A stretch of DNA of 64,000 bases, taken from NCBI GenBank assembly GCA_021234155.1, contig JAJEKV010000021.1, positions 14,815,760-14,879,759 on the forward strand. The letters run 5' to 3'. This document shows, in pieces, positions 10,981 to 21,071 of this stretch. This DNA comes from Isoetes taiwanensis (lineage: Eukaryota; Streptophyta; Lycopodiopsida; Isoetales; Isoetaceae). A model generated the notes under the pieces. That model was given only the letters and a program-made list of their open reading frames with translations, was not told where the DNA came from and did no database searches. The translations under genes and the position numbers were made by a program. Positions within the stretch are counted from its first letter, which is position 1; every line of letters begins with the position of its first letter.

Positions 10981-11346
10981 CAGTGTTGTCCCGTACGCGT
11001 ATCGTACCGTACGTATTGTACGTATTTTTTAAAAAATACATTTTTTTCAGCCATACGTACCTTACGTACGTTTGGAGTATTTTTTAAAAATAAAAAAACA
11101 GTGTTTAAATAGAGTAAAACAGTGAAATAAAACATAAAACTGATGTAGGGGAAGTTGGTTGGCATGTTAGTTTGCTATCTAAGAGGCCTGAGTTCAATTC
11201 CTGGTAAGTGCGTTTACTGTTTTGTGAAAAACAAGTAGTATTTTGAAAAAAAAACGTCAGGAGTATTTTTTAAAAATACGTACGTACGTACAAGTATGGT
11301 ACGGAATAGATCCTTTTCAAAAAATACGCGTATTTTTGCAACATTG
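10981..11346. mobile_element. hAT-type MITE inserted in the LINE endonuclease
   Basis: 366 bp flanked by an 8-bp direct repeat taacaggc (10973-10980 and 11347-11354). Ends are terminal inverted repeats: CAGTGTTGTCCCGTACGCGTA on the left and CAATGTTGCAAAAATACGCG (reverse complement of the right end). CA(G/A)TGTTG ends plus 8-bp TSD are typical of hAT elements. Sub-terminal regions are rich in ACGTACGTAC palindromes and ATTTTTTAAAAAAT. No transposase. It interrupts the endonuclease reading frame, so it arrived after the LINE. Confidence 0.8.
11143..11210 (+). other. tRNA-like (Pol III box A/B-like) segment within the MITE
   Basis: gttggttggcatgttag...ggcctgagttcaattcctgg resembles a tRNA D-arm/box A followed by a T-arm/box B (GAGTTCAATTCC against GGTTCGANTCC). 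The acceptor and anticodon stems do not fold convincingly, so it is not called as a tRNA gene. Confidence 0.35.
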
Positions 11347-11523
11347 TAACAGGCAGAACATCTCTAATTACAGAGTTGATATTATCATCATGAATCTTAT
11401 GCTCTTGGAAGAAGATAAAATCCAGATTCATAGAGCTTAGACAAACCTTTAATCTACCTCTCTTGATATTCGAGTTGATGCCTTGGATATTCCAAGTGAT
11501 GCCTTTAAGACTTATATCCATTA

Positions 11524-11561
11524 GAAGAAGAAGAAGAAGAAGAAGAAGAAGAAGAAGAAGA
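11524..11561. repeat. (GAA)n / (CTT)n microsatellite just upstream of LINE ORF2
   Basis: About 12 GAA units on the plus strand (CTT on the minus strand) end 2 bp before the ORF2 ATG. It could be part of the LINE inter-ORF region or the simple-repeat tail of the adjacent SINE-like insertion. Confidence 0.8.
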
Positions 11562-11573
11562 GATTTTAACGTC

Positions 11574-11741
11574 ACGCCACAAGGCAGCGTCCTATCGGAC
11601 ATGTGACACTTTACAACACACCCAGATGGGTCCTCCCCCCACCACTTTACATTGCTGAAGTGGGTCCTTCCCCCACCAACTTTACATTGCATGGCCACTT
11701 TCACAACGAGGCGTTGAACCCATGACCTTGGGTATGGCAGT
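11574..11741 (-). mobile_element. SINE-like insertion between LINE ORF1 and ORF2
   Basis: A 168-bp piece flanked by the direct repeat ttaacgtc (11566-11573 and 11742-11749). On the minus strand it starts actgccatacccaaggtcat followed by gggttcaacgcc, which resembles a tRNA box B. There is no terminal inverted repeat, and the (CTT)n run lies just past its 3' end. This fits a short tRNA-derived retroposon, but I cannot see a clear box A; a segmental duplication is the alternative. Confidence 0.4.
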
Positions 11742-11749
11742 TTAACGTC

Positions 11750-13750
11750 TTAGAGGGTCTTTCTTGGGGATCTTCTTAGGGATCCCAAGGTGTAATCTTT
11801 GGGGCTCTTCTTCCCTCTTTTTCTTCTGCTGTTGACTGTTGACCAAGTCACATCTTCCAGATTGGAAGTCTTACTAATGACCTGTAGATCGAAGTCGTCC
11901 TCTGAGTCTTCCTTCCTGATTTCCTCATAAGTACCAAAGTTGTCATTTAAAATACCAAGATCCAAAGTAGAAATGCTCATATTTATAGGGTCAACTCTAA
12001 TAATCACCTTGGATGGAAATTGAAATATAATGCCTCTATCAGGAAAATACATACCATGGTGATCTTTGCAGGCATTATATTCCACCTTGGTGTGGTGAAT
12101 TTCTTCTCGAGTAACCTTTTTGCTGATGATGCAATCAGCCTTGTTGATATGATTATTCTCCATGGGCTTAGATTTAGGTCTCCAGACCTGCTTGCCTTGA
12201 TTTGTTTCCACCTCTTTCTACACCTTAGTTTCCTTGTGTTCTTTAGGAGGAGAGATCTTAGCCAGAGGCATCTTAGAGTAGGAAGTATTAAGATTAAATA
12301 TACCTCTGTTAGGGATTTTGCATGGAATACAGTCCTCCCAGTTAGAAAAGATCTTTTTCTGTATACAAACAGAGGGGAAATTGGTTTGAGGGATTGAGAT
12401 CTGAATGATCTCCCCTAAGCTACAAGCAATGGTTTTAAGATGAGAGACTATCCAGCAGCCCATAGGCAAATTTAAGCAAGAGATCCAAGTGGTAGTAGCA
12501 ATTGTAGAGAAGTCCCCTGGAATATAGAAAGGATCCCATTTCATAATGTAAACTGGATATCCTGAGATGAGAGAGATCTTTCTGATGAGAATTTGAGGGA
12601 CACTCTTCTCCTCTTTACAAATAATTTGAAAAGTCTTATTGTCCAGTTTGAGGATAGAAAGAATAGGAACTAAAAGAGTCTTGGTGATCCAGTATTTCAC
12701 AGTGCTTAAGGAGGGGCAGTTTTGGGGGAAATGGGCGAGAATTCCATGATTGGTATATCTGACCTTGGCCGGGTTATCAGTAATGTTACTAAGGTCAAGA
12801 ATGCCCACATCCTTGTCAGTATCTTTTTCCAAATTCCCGGAATCAGTGGCAACATTAACAGAATTCAAAGAATTGAGTAAAGCGTTCTTGTAGGAGTTAC
12901 CATTGATTTTGTCATACTTCCCCATAATTGGGACCGAGGACTTCAGAGATTGCTTGGAGACCTTTGTTTTATTTTTGTCCAGATTTTGCTCCTTGATGCT
13001 GGTACAGTTTTGGCAGTCGCAGTTGGCACAGTCCGTCGGGTGAAAATAGCCATTACTGTCAGCAATTTTGCACTTGGTAGGAGTCTGAAGTGGGAGTTGG
13101 TAAGTTTTGTAATCCATTTCCACTTCTTTCAGAGTATCGACGGCAAAAGAAAGAAGTCTACTCTTGAAGCCCCTTCGGAAATTCTCTATAACATGATCAT
13201 CAGCTTCCTCCCAAACTTTCACCAGACGAAAAGAGGCTTTTGATTTCCATCCAAGATCCTCAAGTTCTTCTACAAGACCTTTTGCTGCCTGCAACATTTT
13301 CGTCATAGATCTTCGGAAGATTTGATTTTTAAGGCTGCAACAGTCTTCTTTCGAGTGCCCTGTCTTCACCCTTATTAGTTGATACAGAAGTATGTCCATT
13401 TCCTGAATTTTTTGAAGCATCTGCCAAGCCAAGTCCCGGTCATTGGCTTTGCCTTCTTTGTACTGATTTGCTAGCCTTTGCATTTCGAGTTTACACACCA
13501 TAATCTGCCCTTCTTTCTGCACTCCCATGCATTCTGTTGCAGCTTCTTGTTGTTCTCTAATTATGTCAAAGGCAGCCTTAAGTTCTTTCATCTTGATCCA
13601 AGCTTGATCCTTCTTGTCATCCAGAACAAAAATTTGGTCCCAGCTTTGAATGATCAGGATGGGATCCGTGTCCTTGTACTCATAGGGCACCCTTGTTGAG
13701 GATGAAGATCCTCCCGTAACCGGTTTGCTTGTGAACTCCTTGGTTCTCAT
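11750..13750 (-). pseudogene. LINE ORF1 with DUF4283-like domain (one in-frame stop)
   Basis: The minus-strand frame 13750-11750 (~666 codons) has a single in-frame TAG at 12218-12220. The N-terminal third is helical and charged (coiled-coil-like, LAWQMLQKIQEMDILLYQL). A Cys cluster CANCDCQNC lies near residue 255. From about residue 340 it shows a DUF4283-like fold: VKYWITKTLL, PVYIMKWDPFYIPGDF, TTWISCLNLPMGCWIV, IACSLGEIIQISIPQ. DUF4283 proteins are the usual ORF1 partners of plant L1 elements and are thought to bind LINE RNA. The C-terminal part is basic and ends RRKRGKKSPKDY...RSPRKTL. Function: RNA-binding chaperone of the LINE RNP (inferred). Confidence 0.85.
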
Positions 13751-14101
13751 AATGCAACAGGAAGAAGAGGAGCGGTCGAAGAAGAGAAGAGAGACAAGAA
13801 TAAGCTAAAAAGAAGGAAAAGAAAGAGGGAAAAGGATCTTGAAGGGGGAAAAGAGATGGGGGGGAGCGAAAGATCCGAAAAGGGGGAGAAAGGATAATAG
13901 GAATGATTGGAAAGGGAAAGGAAAGCTGCTAAGACAATCAAGAGGGACAACTCATACCCTGAGCTCCCTGCTGGGATCTAATCAGGGGTGAAGGGTCCCA
14001 TCGGTCGTCAGAAGACAGCAGAATCGAAAAAACCAGAAAAAGCAGAAAATCAGAGAAAAGAAAAGAAAATGGGGAAATGGGGGAACCAAGAGTCGACAGG
14101 G
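13751..14101 (-). other. Pyrimidine-rich LINE 5' leader before ORF1
   Basis: On the minus strand this ~350 bp is strongly CT-rich (runs such as cctttctccccc and ttcccctctt), as often seen in 5' UTRs. It separates the small upstream ORF from ORF1. Confidence 0.5.
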
Positions 14102-14222
14102 TCAGTTAGCCACCCCAAACCTCCAGACCACAATACCGAGATCTCCAAAAAATTCTGCTGGCTGGAGATCGAAGAAATCTGCCCAGTGGTAAAGGGGTTC
14201 GGTACCGAAGTCGATAAGGACC

Positions 14223-15372
14223 AGGGTATTTTTTAAGCGCCCTATATTTTTATAGGGCCAGAAACAACTGGCGACTGGCCATGTAGAATAAATAACTTGG
14301 CGTAGTTTGGCCTGGCGATATTTTGCACCTTCTTGCTAAGATGGCGTAACTGAACTGGCGCAACTATGATATTTTTATTTTGCTACATTAACAAATTGGT
14401 TACGAGCAAATTTGTGTTGGTTAAGATAGGAACATGCTTTAGTAGTGAAAATACGACGTTGGCAAAAACCACCTAGGCGTCTTCCCCAAATAATACGTTC
14501 AAATTGCTTTAAATCATAGTCCTTATCATTTGCAAATTCATAGCCTTCATCAAGACCCTCAATTTGGCCTATGAAAGTGGACGTAGGCGATGATATAGTG
14601 ATGCGCCGCTTTGTCCTTGATGCCGCAGGTCTCAAGAACTAATTTATTCTCTTTTGTGAAGCCCCCTCCATGCTGCATAAATTTGATGATTGGCATCAAC
14701 AACTACTTTTGCACATCTGAATAATTTTGCACAACTGAATAGGGTAAAAACTAACCTGAATTGATGAAGCTAAATCTTAGATTGTAGATGGGAATGAATA
14801 CAAATCGGGAGTGCTCTGCAAATGACAAAAAAATATAATATTAAAATTATCATCCCATTCATATTCAGAGACTAACATCCCATTTATATTTATATTCACA
14901 TGAATAATGAAACAAATGCATACGAGAAGAACAGGAAAAGCACAGGCTCGACAGGGTAGAATAAACTAAACCTGTATGAAAGGGCAGTTTCTAATGCTAG
15001 CTCGGTCAAATTGAAAAATATATATGAAACCCTAATCCTAGAGAACTATAAGTGGCGATTCTTAGATGGACATGTGGTAATGTAATATGGCCACCCCCTT
15101 ACCCATTAAAATTTACCTTAGGTTCTAATTGGCTACCTCGATAAGTTTTTTTCCACGTGCAAAAAATCGAATTGGCCACACCCTGTGCCTAGCCGAATTT
15201 AGTAAATATCGAACTGGCTACTAAACGGGTAAAATGTACAAATTCGTGTTATGAACTGGCCACTACCCTTCGGTCAGGGCATGAACGTATCCTACTCTGG
15301 CGTAGCCAACCATTTCTGAAAAAATATGAATGTGTGGCCAACTGGCCCGCCGGGGCCACTAAAAAATACCCT
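14223..15372. mobile_element. Non-autonomous MULE (Mutator-like), 1150 bp
   Basis: Flanked by a 10-bp direct repeat gataaggacc (14213-14222 and 15373-15382). Ends are inverted: AGGGTATTTTTTAAGCGCCC on the left, AGGGTATTTTTTAGTGGCCC as reverse complement of the right. TSD of 9-11 bp fits Mutator-like elements. No transposase is present. Sub-terminal regions repeat the words actggc and ggccac. Confidence 0.85.
14375..14635 (-). pseudogene. ORF fragment inside the MULE (possible captured sequence)
   Basis: Minus-strand 86-codon frame containing FIGQIEGLDEGYEFANDKDY, LKQFERIIWGRRLGGFCQRR and KACSYLNQHKFARNQF. It reads like real protein (mixed composition, long open frame in AT-rich DNA) but I do not recognise the family. 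MULEs often capture host gene fragments (Pack-MULE). Confidence 0.35.
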
Positions 15373-15749
15373 GATAAGGACCTCTAAAAGGAAGAGGTTT
15401 CTCTCAAATCTGTTATCCAAAGCAATGTAAGGCTGAGAGTTATGGGCTGAAACTCTGAGGGAGCCAATTCTGTCAAAACAAAGGATGCAGAGAAAAAACT
15501 TATCAAAAAATTCAAAATCTGCCCTACAGAAACCTATTCTAGACTGATTAGAGTTAGCTAAGTCGATTAAATCCTCGATGGCTTGAAGGGTACCCTCATG
15601 GCCTTGGGGTGGGATGACAAAACCCAGCCCCTGGAGAACAGCTTCGAGCAAAGCCTCATCCATCAGGGCTGGGTGGTGCACACTTCCCGAGGCGCGAGTA
15701 GGGTGCGCTCATTTCCGCCATCGTTGCCCGCTGGAGCAACAGATTTATT

Positions 15750-15815
15750 ACTGTCTGGATAAAGAAAACCCCGCCACGAAGGGTTTTCGAGGGAAAAATC
15801 GTGGCAGTAACAAGG
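15750..15815 (-). repeat. Retroposon 3' stem-loop, other half of the LINE target
   Basis: On the minus strand: ccctcgaaaacccttcgtgg then cggggttttctttatccaga. GAAAACCC and GGGGTTTTC form a stem with an 8-nt loop. Joined across the LINE it precedes the tail at 6853-6920. A close relative is at 18074-18110 (GAAAACCCgaaagggcGGGGTTTTTC), so the stem is kept while the loop differs. Confidence 0.5.
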
Positions 15816-16835
15816 ATGTTGACAAACTATACAAATATATAGCACAATAATAGGGGGTTTCCTTTGTGTTTTTTGTATGCTTTTCAATATGGTTTTGCTA
15901 TGATTTGGTTGATGTATTCGTTTGACTGTACTAAATAGTATTTCTAGAGTGCACCTTTTCTTGGCAGTTGATTTTCAAAAAAAAAAAAAAGTGTGGTTGT
16001 ATGTGAATGTTATATTATAATGTTTTAGTGCAAGTATGTAATGGGCCATGCCCTAATTTGGACGGTTTAGATTTATTCTGGCCACATGGCATCATCTTGC
16101 CCCTTCTTCCACTTACCTTCATTTAGGCTTCCTTTTTTACGGTAGGAGCTGCTTCCCGAGCTATTCAACGGTGGAGCTTGCTACCGTGATGGAGTCTTTC
16201 CATCTTCCCGAGCTATTGAACGGTGAAGCCTCCTATCGCGATGGAGTCTTTCCATCTTCGCGGCCATGCAAGTATGCTTATTATTTTCCCTTTACCATTT
16301 CTTTGCTTATCACTGATTTTTAACCCTTTTATCTCATCGCTACAGTAGTGGCAACCGTTTGAAATCCGTAACCAAACAGAATGATCCGGATGGATCGACA
16401 TTGGAAGTGAAAGACTGCCATGAGCCGATTTAGGCGGAATAGAAAACAGGGTGGCAACCATAACTACGGAGTTGCTAGGAGCTGTATTTTAGGATTCGTC
16501 GGTACTTCTCTTAATCTCTGCCATCCAACCTCTTTGCTTCTAATATGGATAAGGTTCAAACTAATCTTAGCAGAGTTCTTAAACAACACACAAACACAGG
16601 ATAGAAGAAGCTATTGCGGATTTGCTTGCAGTTTTTGGTTGTTGCTACTGCGCTCCAGATGTATGCCTAAAGGGACCTTTAACATGCAGATAAATATCTC
16701 TCACGGTATCTCTACACTTGCCAACTCTTCTTCTTTATTTTTCAGCATTATATCATCATGTAGTGGGCATTCTTTTATAATAGAGGATTCTGCATAAGAG
16801 CATTGTAATGAATACTTGCACGTCATTCTTCCTGG
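15816..16835. other. No gene recognised
   Basis: Intergenic sequence. Short open frames (for example 16420-16797 +) lack motifs. It includes the tandem duplication listed separately at 16152-16259. Confidence 0.4.
16152..16259. repeat. Tandem duplication, ~52-bp unit, two copies
   Basis: cttcccgagctattcaacgg...gatggagtctttccat (from 16152) is repeated from 16204 with a few changes (gtggagcttgctaccg against gtgaagcctcctatcg). Confidence 0.85.
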
Positions 16836-16980
16836 GTTTTTTTTATTATTATTATCAAGTACAGACTTTGAGCAGTAGCTAGGATATTATGTTGTGCACC
16901 AATCTCAGATAATTACAATACGAATATGAAAGAGCATTTGCATAGTTATGCTGCACTGTTGGTGCGTACAGCTTGGTCGC

Positions 16981-17100
16981 ATGGTGGTCAAATACGAAAA
17001 GCTTGAGAAGTATATCGCATGTTATTTTTCTCAGCCACAAGTGTTGAGATATCTGCAAGCATTTTACCATAATATACTGTGTGCTACACATGATTCCAAG
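16981..17100 (+). pseudogene. Exon-like ORF ending at a splice donor (copy 1)
   Basis: A 40-codon frame starting MVVKYEKLEKYIACYFSQPQ and ending LCATHDSK, followed immediately by GTATGT, a good 5' splice site. The same frame and donor are kept in copy 2 (21205-21324) with one residue change (Tyr to His at the LRYLQ position). Upstream the frame is not open, and no second exon could be joined with confidence. It may be one exon of an unrecognised gene or pseudogene. Confidence 0.35.
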
Positions 17101-17465
17101 GTATGTATCCATACATCCATGTTGTATTTGCACTTAAGAATATCAAGTCTATAATTTGATGGGTGGATATGTTAACATGGTTTATCCACTAAAAATGTAA
17201 TTGTTTGGCATTTTTCTCTCCTAGGGCCCATTTAGAAACGTTCTACTCACCTACATAGGAATAGAAACCACCACATGGAACATTATTTGTTATTACCAAT
17301 AAGGAAACGCTTTGGTCGTATTCTTTTAATAAAGACATGCATACTTGTTTTTTGCATGTTGGCCAAGTGTCATCAATTGCATGCACTTGAACTATTGCTT
17401 TTGGCCAAAGGAAAAGCTATTCGTTGTGCTCCAGCATTGTCCTCTACTTATTTAACAATGCATGC

Positions 17466-18328
17466 GATTCGACACCGTCGGATCGCCATTTTGGGGAGAG
17501 ACGAGGCTATATATACGTTGTTGAGCTCTTTCTCCATTATCGGCGTCTTCTCACAACAGTTTTTTGGGTCTTAGTTCCCTCCCTCCCCACCCTAAGTTGT
17601 GTACATTCATGTTTTTTTCATTTTGATTTGTGATTCCGTATCGCGTGGCTCGCGTGACCAGCCCCTTTGTATTGGAAAGGTTTTGTTGTTTTAAGATATG
17701 ATATTATGTCGCGTGGCTCGCGTGACCAGCCCCTTCTCTTATTGGAGGATTGTGATTTGTCATGGACCAGCCCCCTTGGGAGGCTTCGCCGAGCCGGCGT
17801 GATGGCTTTTATTTTTTGAGTTAATTGCTTCTTTTTATGTTGTTTCAGGTCATCTCATCCTATGACGACTTTGTTACGTTACTTTTCTAACGTCTAATGC
17901 ATTCTGTTTGTTTTCTTTTCTCCTAAGTTTTCAGGTGATCATGGCTATAGGGTGTGAGATGAATCGTCCGAATTGCGACCTCATCTCGTGTTTCCTCCAT
18001 TTTTTCCTCAATGATATCAACTTTGACGGCCCGGGCTTTTCTTTGGGAGCCATCGGGCGAAAGCTTATCATTAGGGTTTTCCTCGAAAACCCGAAAGGGC
18101 GGGGTTTTTCATCCCGGTGATAAACTTTCGCACATTGCCTCCTATTTGCCTTTCTTACTTTACGTCGTCTTAAGGGGCCTGGGTTGTTCCTATGGCAGGT
18201 TCCCTTTATGATTATTAGTGGGTAGTCAGATTGAATTGGTGGACTACCCTACCCTCCACCTTAGATATTTTTTCACAATGTTTGTACACTGTTGTGATGA
18301 AAGATATGCCTATCTATCTATCACCAAA
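17466..18328 (+). mobile_element. 863-bp insertion unique to duplication copy 1
   Basis: A 9-bp direct repeat aatgcatgc flanks it (17457-17465 and 18329-18337); copy 2 lacks the insert. There are no terminal inverted repeats. The 3' end has a (tatc)n-like run (ctatctatctatcacc), suggesting a retroposon. Inside are a TATA-like ctatatatac (17508), three repeats of gcgtggctcgcgtgaccagc-type sequence (17641, 17709, 17764, the last partial), a small frame starting MAIGCEMNRPNCD at 17941, and the palindrome at 18058-18130. Confidence 0.65.
18058..18130. repeat. Imperfect palindrome / nested hairpin
   Basis: Outer stem cgaaagcttatca / tgataaactttcg (one mismatch), inner stem gggttttcctcgaaaaccc, then gaaagggcggggtttttc. 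It shares the GAAAACCC...GGGGTTTTC stem with 15750-15815. Confidence 0.7.
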
Positions 18329-20352
18329 ATGCATGCTTTTCTAAGTGGTGGATAATAGGTGCCGTTATCAACCATGCTCCACACATGTAACACATGTACG
18401 TATCTGGTGTACGAAAAATAGAAAGCACTTTTCCATTTTGCATCACTCTTTTCTGGCTGATAACAGGAAATGGATCAGTTTAGAATAATAACCCTAATAT
18501 CTAGGGTTTGTAACAAGTTTTGCATATTTTTATGGAGAGCCGATCACATGTTCTTTGCGGCCATCTTTATTTTTCCAGTTACAGATTCATATCCAGCTTT
18601 TGGTAACATGCTTCGGCAGTCATGGCATGCTTCAGCTCATTTAGCTTTGCTATAAATCATAAATCCGGCCATGGAAGTTGAGAAATGCTCTTTTGCACTA
18701 TAGATTTGCAATCTTACAGTGATGACAAGCATGTTGAAGCTGCAAATAGTTCCATTGGAGCGCAGTTGGCTAATTAATTTCTACTCGACAATGAATATTC
18801 GAGCATCAGGAAAAAGGTAACTCATTCTTGGAAATCCTTGATTATGCACGTCCTTTGCAGTTAATCTATGATCAGGTTATATCTATATCACACTTGGGGA
18901 TGTCAAGATATTAACCTTGTCCTCTAAGATGTGACACACCATCTCATCTGATTTCGAGAGACTATAATTGAAGGTCTAATATATATTTCATTACTCATAT
19001 TCAAAGGTCTGATTGCATATATACATATTTTTCGAATCAAGTCTATAATATAGTACATCAGATGGCTGGAAGTTAAATAAGCTGATCAGACTAGTTACCT
19101 GATTCTTTAGTTGAACTTGGTTATTGTTTCATATTGATTTGCCTCCTTTTTAAAGGTTGGATGCCTATGCTGTGGATAGACACACTGCAGTTATTTATCT
19201 ATTTACATAGAAGCTGCATCTTATTTCTAAACCTCTCTATCAATAGACTGCAGCAACGGCCATTCAGTGTGCATGGTCTGGTAAAATTGGATGTGCTTGA
19301 ACTGTTAAAATTAGAAATGCTTTTAACTACTATTTGTGAACAAGAACACGGTGAAGGGTGATAAACCGTGGTGTTCCATTGCTTACCTGTGGGCCCTCTC
19401 GTTGTTACCCTCTTTAGGCTAACCAATGTCTGTTTGGCTGCAGGTAACCAAAACTCCACCTCTGATGGTTTTGTTCTTTATAAAATGATACAAAAAGTTA
19501 ATGTCCTCAATTTATCACGATGAGGAACGTTTTAAAATATCCAGATAAGTTTTATGTTAAGCTTTCAACTTGCACGCTTCATTTTATCTTAAGGAAAATA
19601 TGAATCTCATTATTCTTTCTATCTATTGTTCTAATGCAGAACAAGACTTGCGTTGGCTGCAACTAAAAGGATCAAATATTTTACGCTTGCATTGGACATG
19701 GAGAAACAATAAATTGTGATTTATCTACTTGGAGAAAGTCTTCTAAAACTGGTTTGACCATTTTAAATTAGTCTATGAGTCAATTGGCTACATTTGAGTG
19801 CTCGAGAGTCTTAGTTACATAATAAAATTGCTATATTGTAATGTGTACGGAAGGGTTGCTTAACTTCTAGTACACCATTACCACTAGCTAATGGAATAAA
19901 CATGACAAACATCTCAGTCTTATATTTTGTGATCCTTAGAAATTATCTTATCGTCTTTGAGTTCTAGTAGCACAAGCATATGTTTACCTTTCCGTTGCTT
20001 ATAAGAATAGGAAAAGTATATTGTTACTTTGCCCTTGTAATTTGTAATAGTAAAACAAATATATCAAAGTATGTTTACAAGATCTAGTATCAAATCATGG
20101 CTTAAAGGAAAAAACACTTGTTTTTCTTTAAGGGTGCTAATTGAGCTTTTAAGTCTCCAGATTGGGATGGTATGGTTAAAGTCTGCTTAATAAGCAAGAA
20201 TAAAGGGAATTGTCTTTAATGCTAAATTGTTACCAAGTCTTTAACTTGTAATCAAGTCTAGGCCTAAAACTTTTGGGGCTGCTAATTGGCCCGAAGTGGT
20301 CTTTGCAAAAGTCCATGGAAGGTAAAAGTCTGTTTGTACAGATTTTAAAAGG

Positions 20353-21071
20353 TTTTTTTTGTTCTTATTTCAGTTTCTTGGTTATACCAGGAACCTTGAC
20401 TTGATTTACGTTTCAGGTGTGAATTTTAAAGCTTGAATAATCTACTTTTCGACTTACATGTGTATTATATGTGACATAGGAAATGGAAAGAAAATGTTTG
20501 CAACAAGACAAGAAGAAGATACTGATATCAGTGATTTATGCGAAACATTGAAGTACCGTTGAAAAAGAAATAATGTCACTTGAGCAATTGAAGCTGAAGT
20601 CTATCGATGACTAAGTAAGTCGGTCTTCTCTCTAGACATTTGTTTGCTTGAACGCAATATGAATTACCACCTACCTTGGGTTTTTCTGGTGCTAGTTTTC
20701 CCTTGGTAGGTATGACATATATATTAAAAAAACTGTCCAAATCTTACTCAAAACATATGGGCATTTGCCTTTACAAATTGACTTTATCAAGGCATTTTGC
20801 CATGTATTATAATAAAAAGGAAAGATACAAGCTACAGATTCCGGGGCTGATGTAGTCTTAGAGACATGAAAGTGTCTCATGAGATTTCTGTAAGTAACTA
20901 TTTCTCATTATCTTAGTTTTTGTGTACATAAGTTGAAATGAATAGAATGGCAATAGTGAGGGTAGGGCCCCTGTGTTACAGCAGGGTCCTACTCTCCTTG
21001 TTGTAACATCACTCTAGAAAGTTTTCTAGTATGAAGAAGCAGGTGGCCCCCTAAACTACGATTGGAGGCAG
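20353..21071. other. Spacer between duplication copies; no gene recognised
   Basis: About 0.7 kb without matching sequence elsewhere in the window and without a convincing ORF. Confidence 0.5.

Larger units (their letters stand above)
7141..11521 (-). pseudogene. LINE ORF2: endonuclease, reverse transcriptase, zf-RVT, Cys-rich tail
   Basis: The minus-strand frame starts at 11521 with MDISLKGITWNIQGINS, the AP-endonuclease start; FIFFQEHKI is the Glu-containing motif. The endonuclease is split by a MITE and resumes as AGITIAWNNRL, ILAGDFNMV (catalytic GDFN) and HSYSWSDHRAQ. The RT follows: NGKTPGPDGLPAEFFKKSWD, TSLIALIPK, a decayed ITKAFDT block, then a 447-aa open frame (9336-7993) with NNSRSAVLINGECSPFF, RGVKQGCPLAPFLFLI and the catalytic box as FADH (FADD expected). 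zf-RVT follows: MWKSPIHPKIKAFMWQLWHK with ICVRCLQDQEDEAHLFKNC. The C terminus carries CKCPYC and KGMGRKDH. Stops and frame changes near 10240, 9840, 9400 and 7650 inactivate it. The product would nick DNA and prime reverse transcription of its own RNA. Confidence 0.9.
14102..15663 (-). pseudogene. Small LINE upstream ORF (ORF0), split by a MULE
   Basis: The minus-strand frame begins MDEALLEAVLQGLGFVIPP at 15663 and runs open to the MULE at 15372. Removing the MULE and one copy of its 10-bp TSD leaves an exact multiple of three: the frame continues past the insertion point (DFGTEPLYHWADFFDL) and ends at a TGA at 14102-14104. The total is 134 codons including the stop. The protein is acidic, without a motif I recognise. 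It lies inside the LINE by the TSD evidence and is upstream of ORF1, so it may be an extra LINE ORF; a host fragment picked up at the 5' end is the alternative. Confidence 0.6.
6938..15732 (-). mobile_element. L1-type LINE, near full length, minus strand
   Basis: A 17-bp direct repeat ggagcaacagatttatt flanks the element at 6921-6937 and 15733-15749. On the minus strand the 3' end is a poly(A) run (plus-strand T run at 6936-6944), as expected for target-primed reverse transcription. Order 5' to 3' on the minus strand: short 5' leader, a small ORF (15663-14102), pyrimidine-rich leader, ORF1 with a DUF4283-like domain (13750-11750), ORF2 with endonuclease, reverse transcriptase, zf-RVT and a C-terminal Cys-rich domain (11521-7141), and 3' UTR. 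Three later insertions sit inside it: a MULE at 14223-15372, a SINE-like piece at 11574-11741 and a hAT MITE at 10981-11346. Without these it is about 7.1 kb. Stops and frameshifts show it is dead. Confidence 0.93.
16836..20352. repeat. Direct segmental duplication, copy 1
   Basis: About 3.5 kb that matches 21072-23640 almost base for base, starting at attattatcaagtacagact and ending at gtacagattttaaaag. Copy 1 carries an extra 863-bp insertion (17466-18328) and small indels (for example an extra 'atggctggaagttaaataag' stretch near 19060). The two copies are separated by ~0.7 kb of unrelated sequence. Confidence 0.92.

Noticed and set aside
11143-11210. A true tRNA gene
   Set aside because: Box-like words are present but the acceptor, D and anticodon stems do not pair; it lies inside a MITE.
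17275-17574. 99-codon frame MEHYLLLPIRKRFGR... as a gene
   Set aside because: Present in both duplication copies but without splice or start logic, and it crosses the 17466 insertion in copy 1, so the frame end is accidental.
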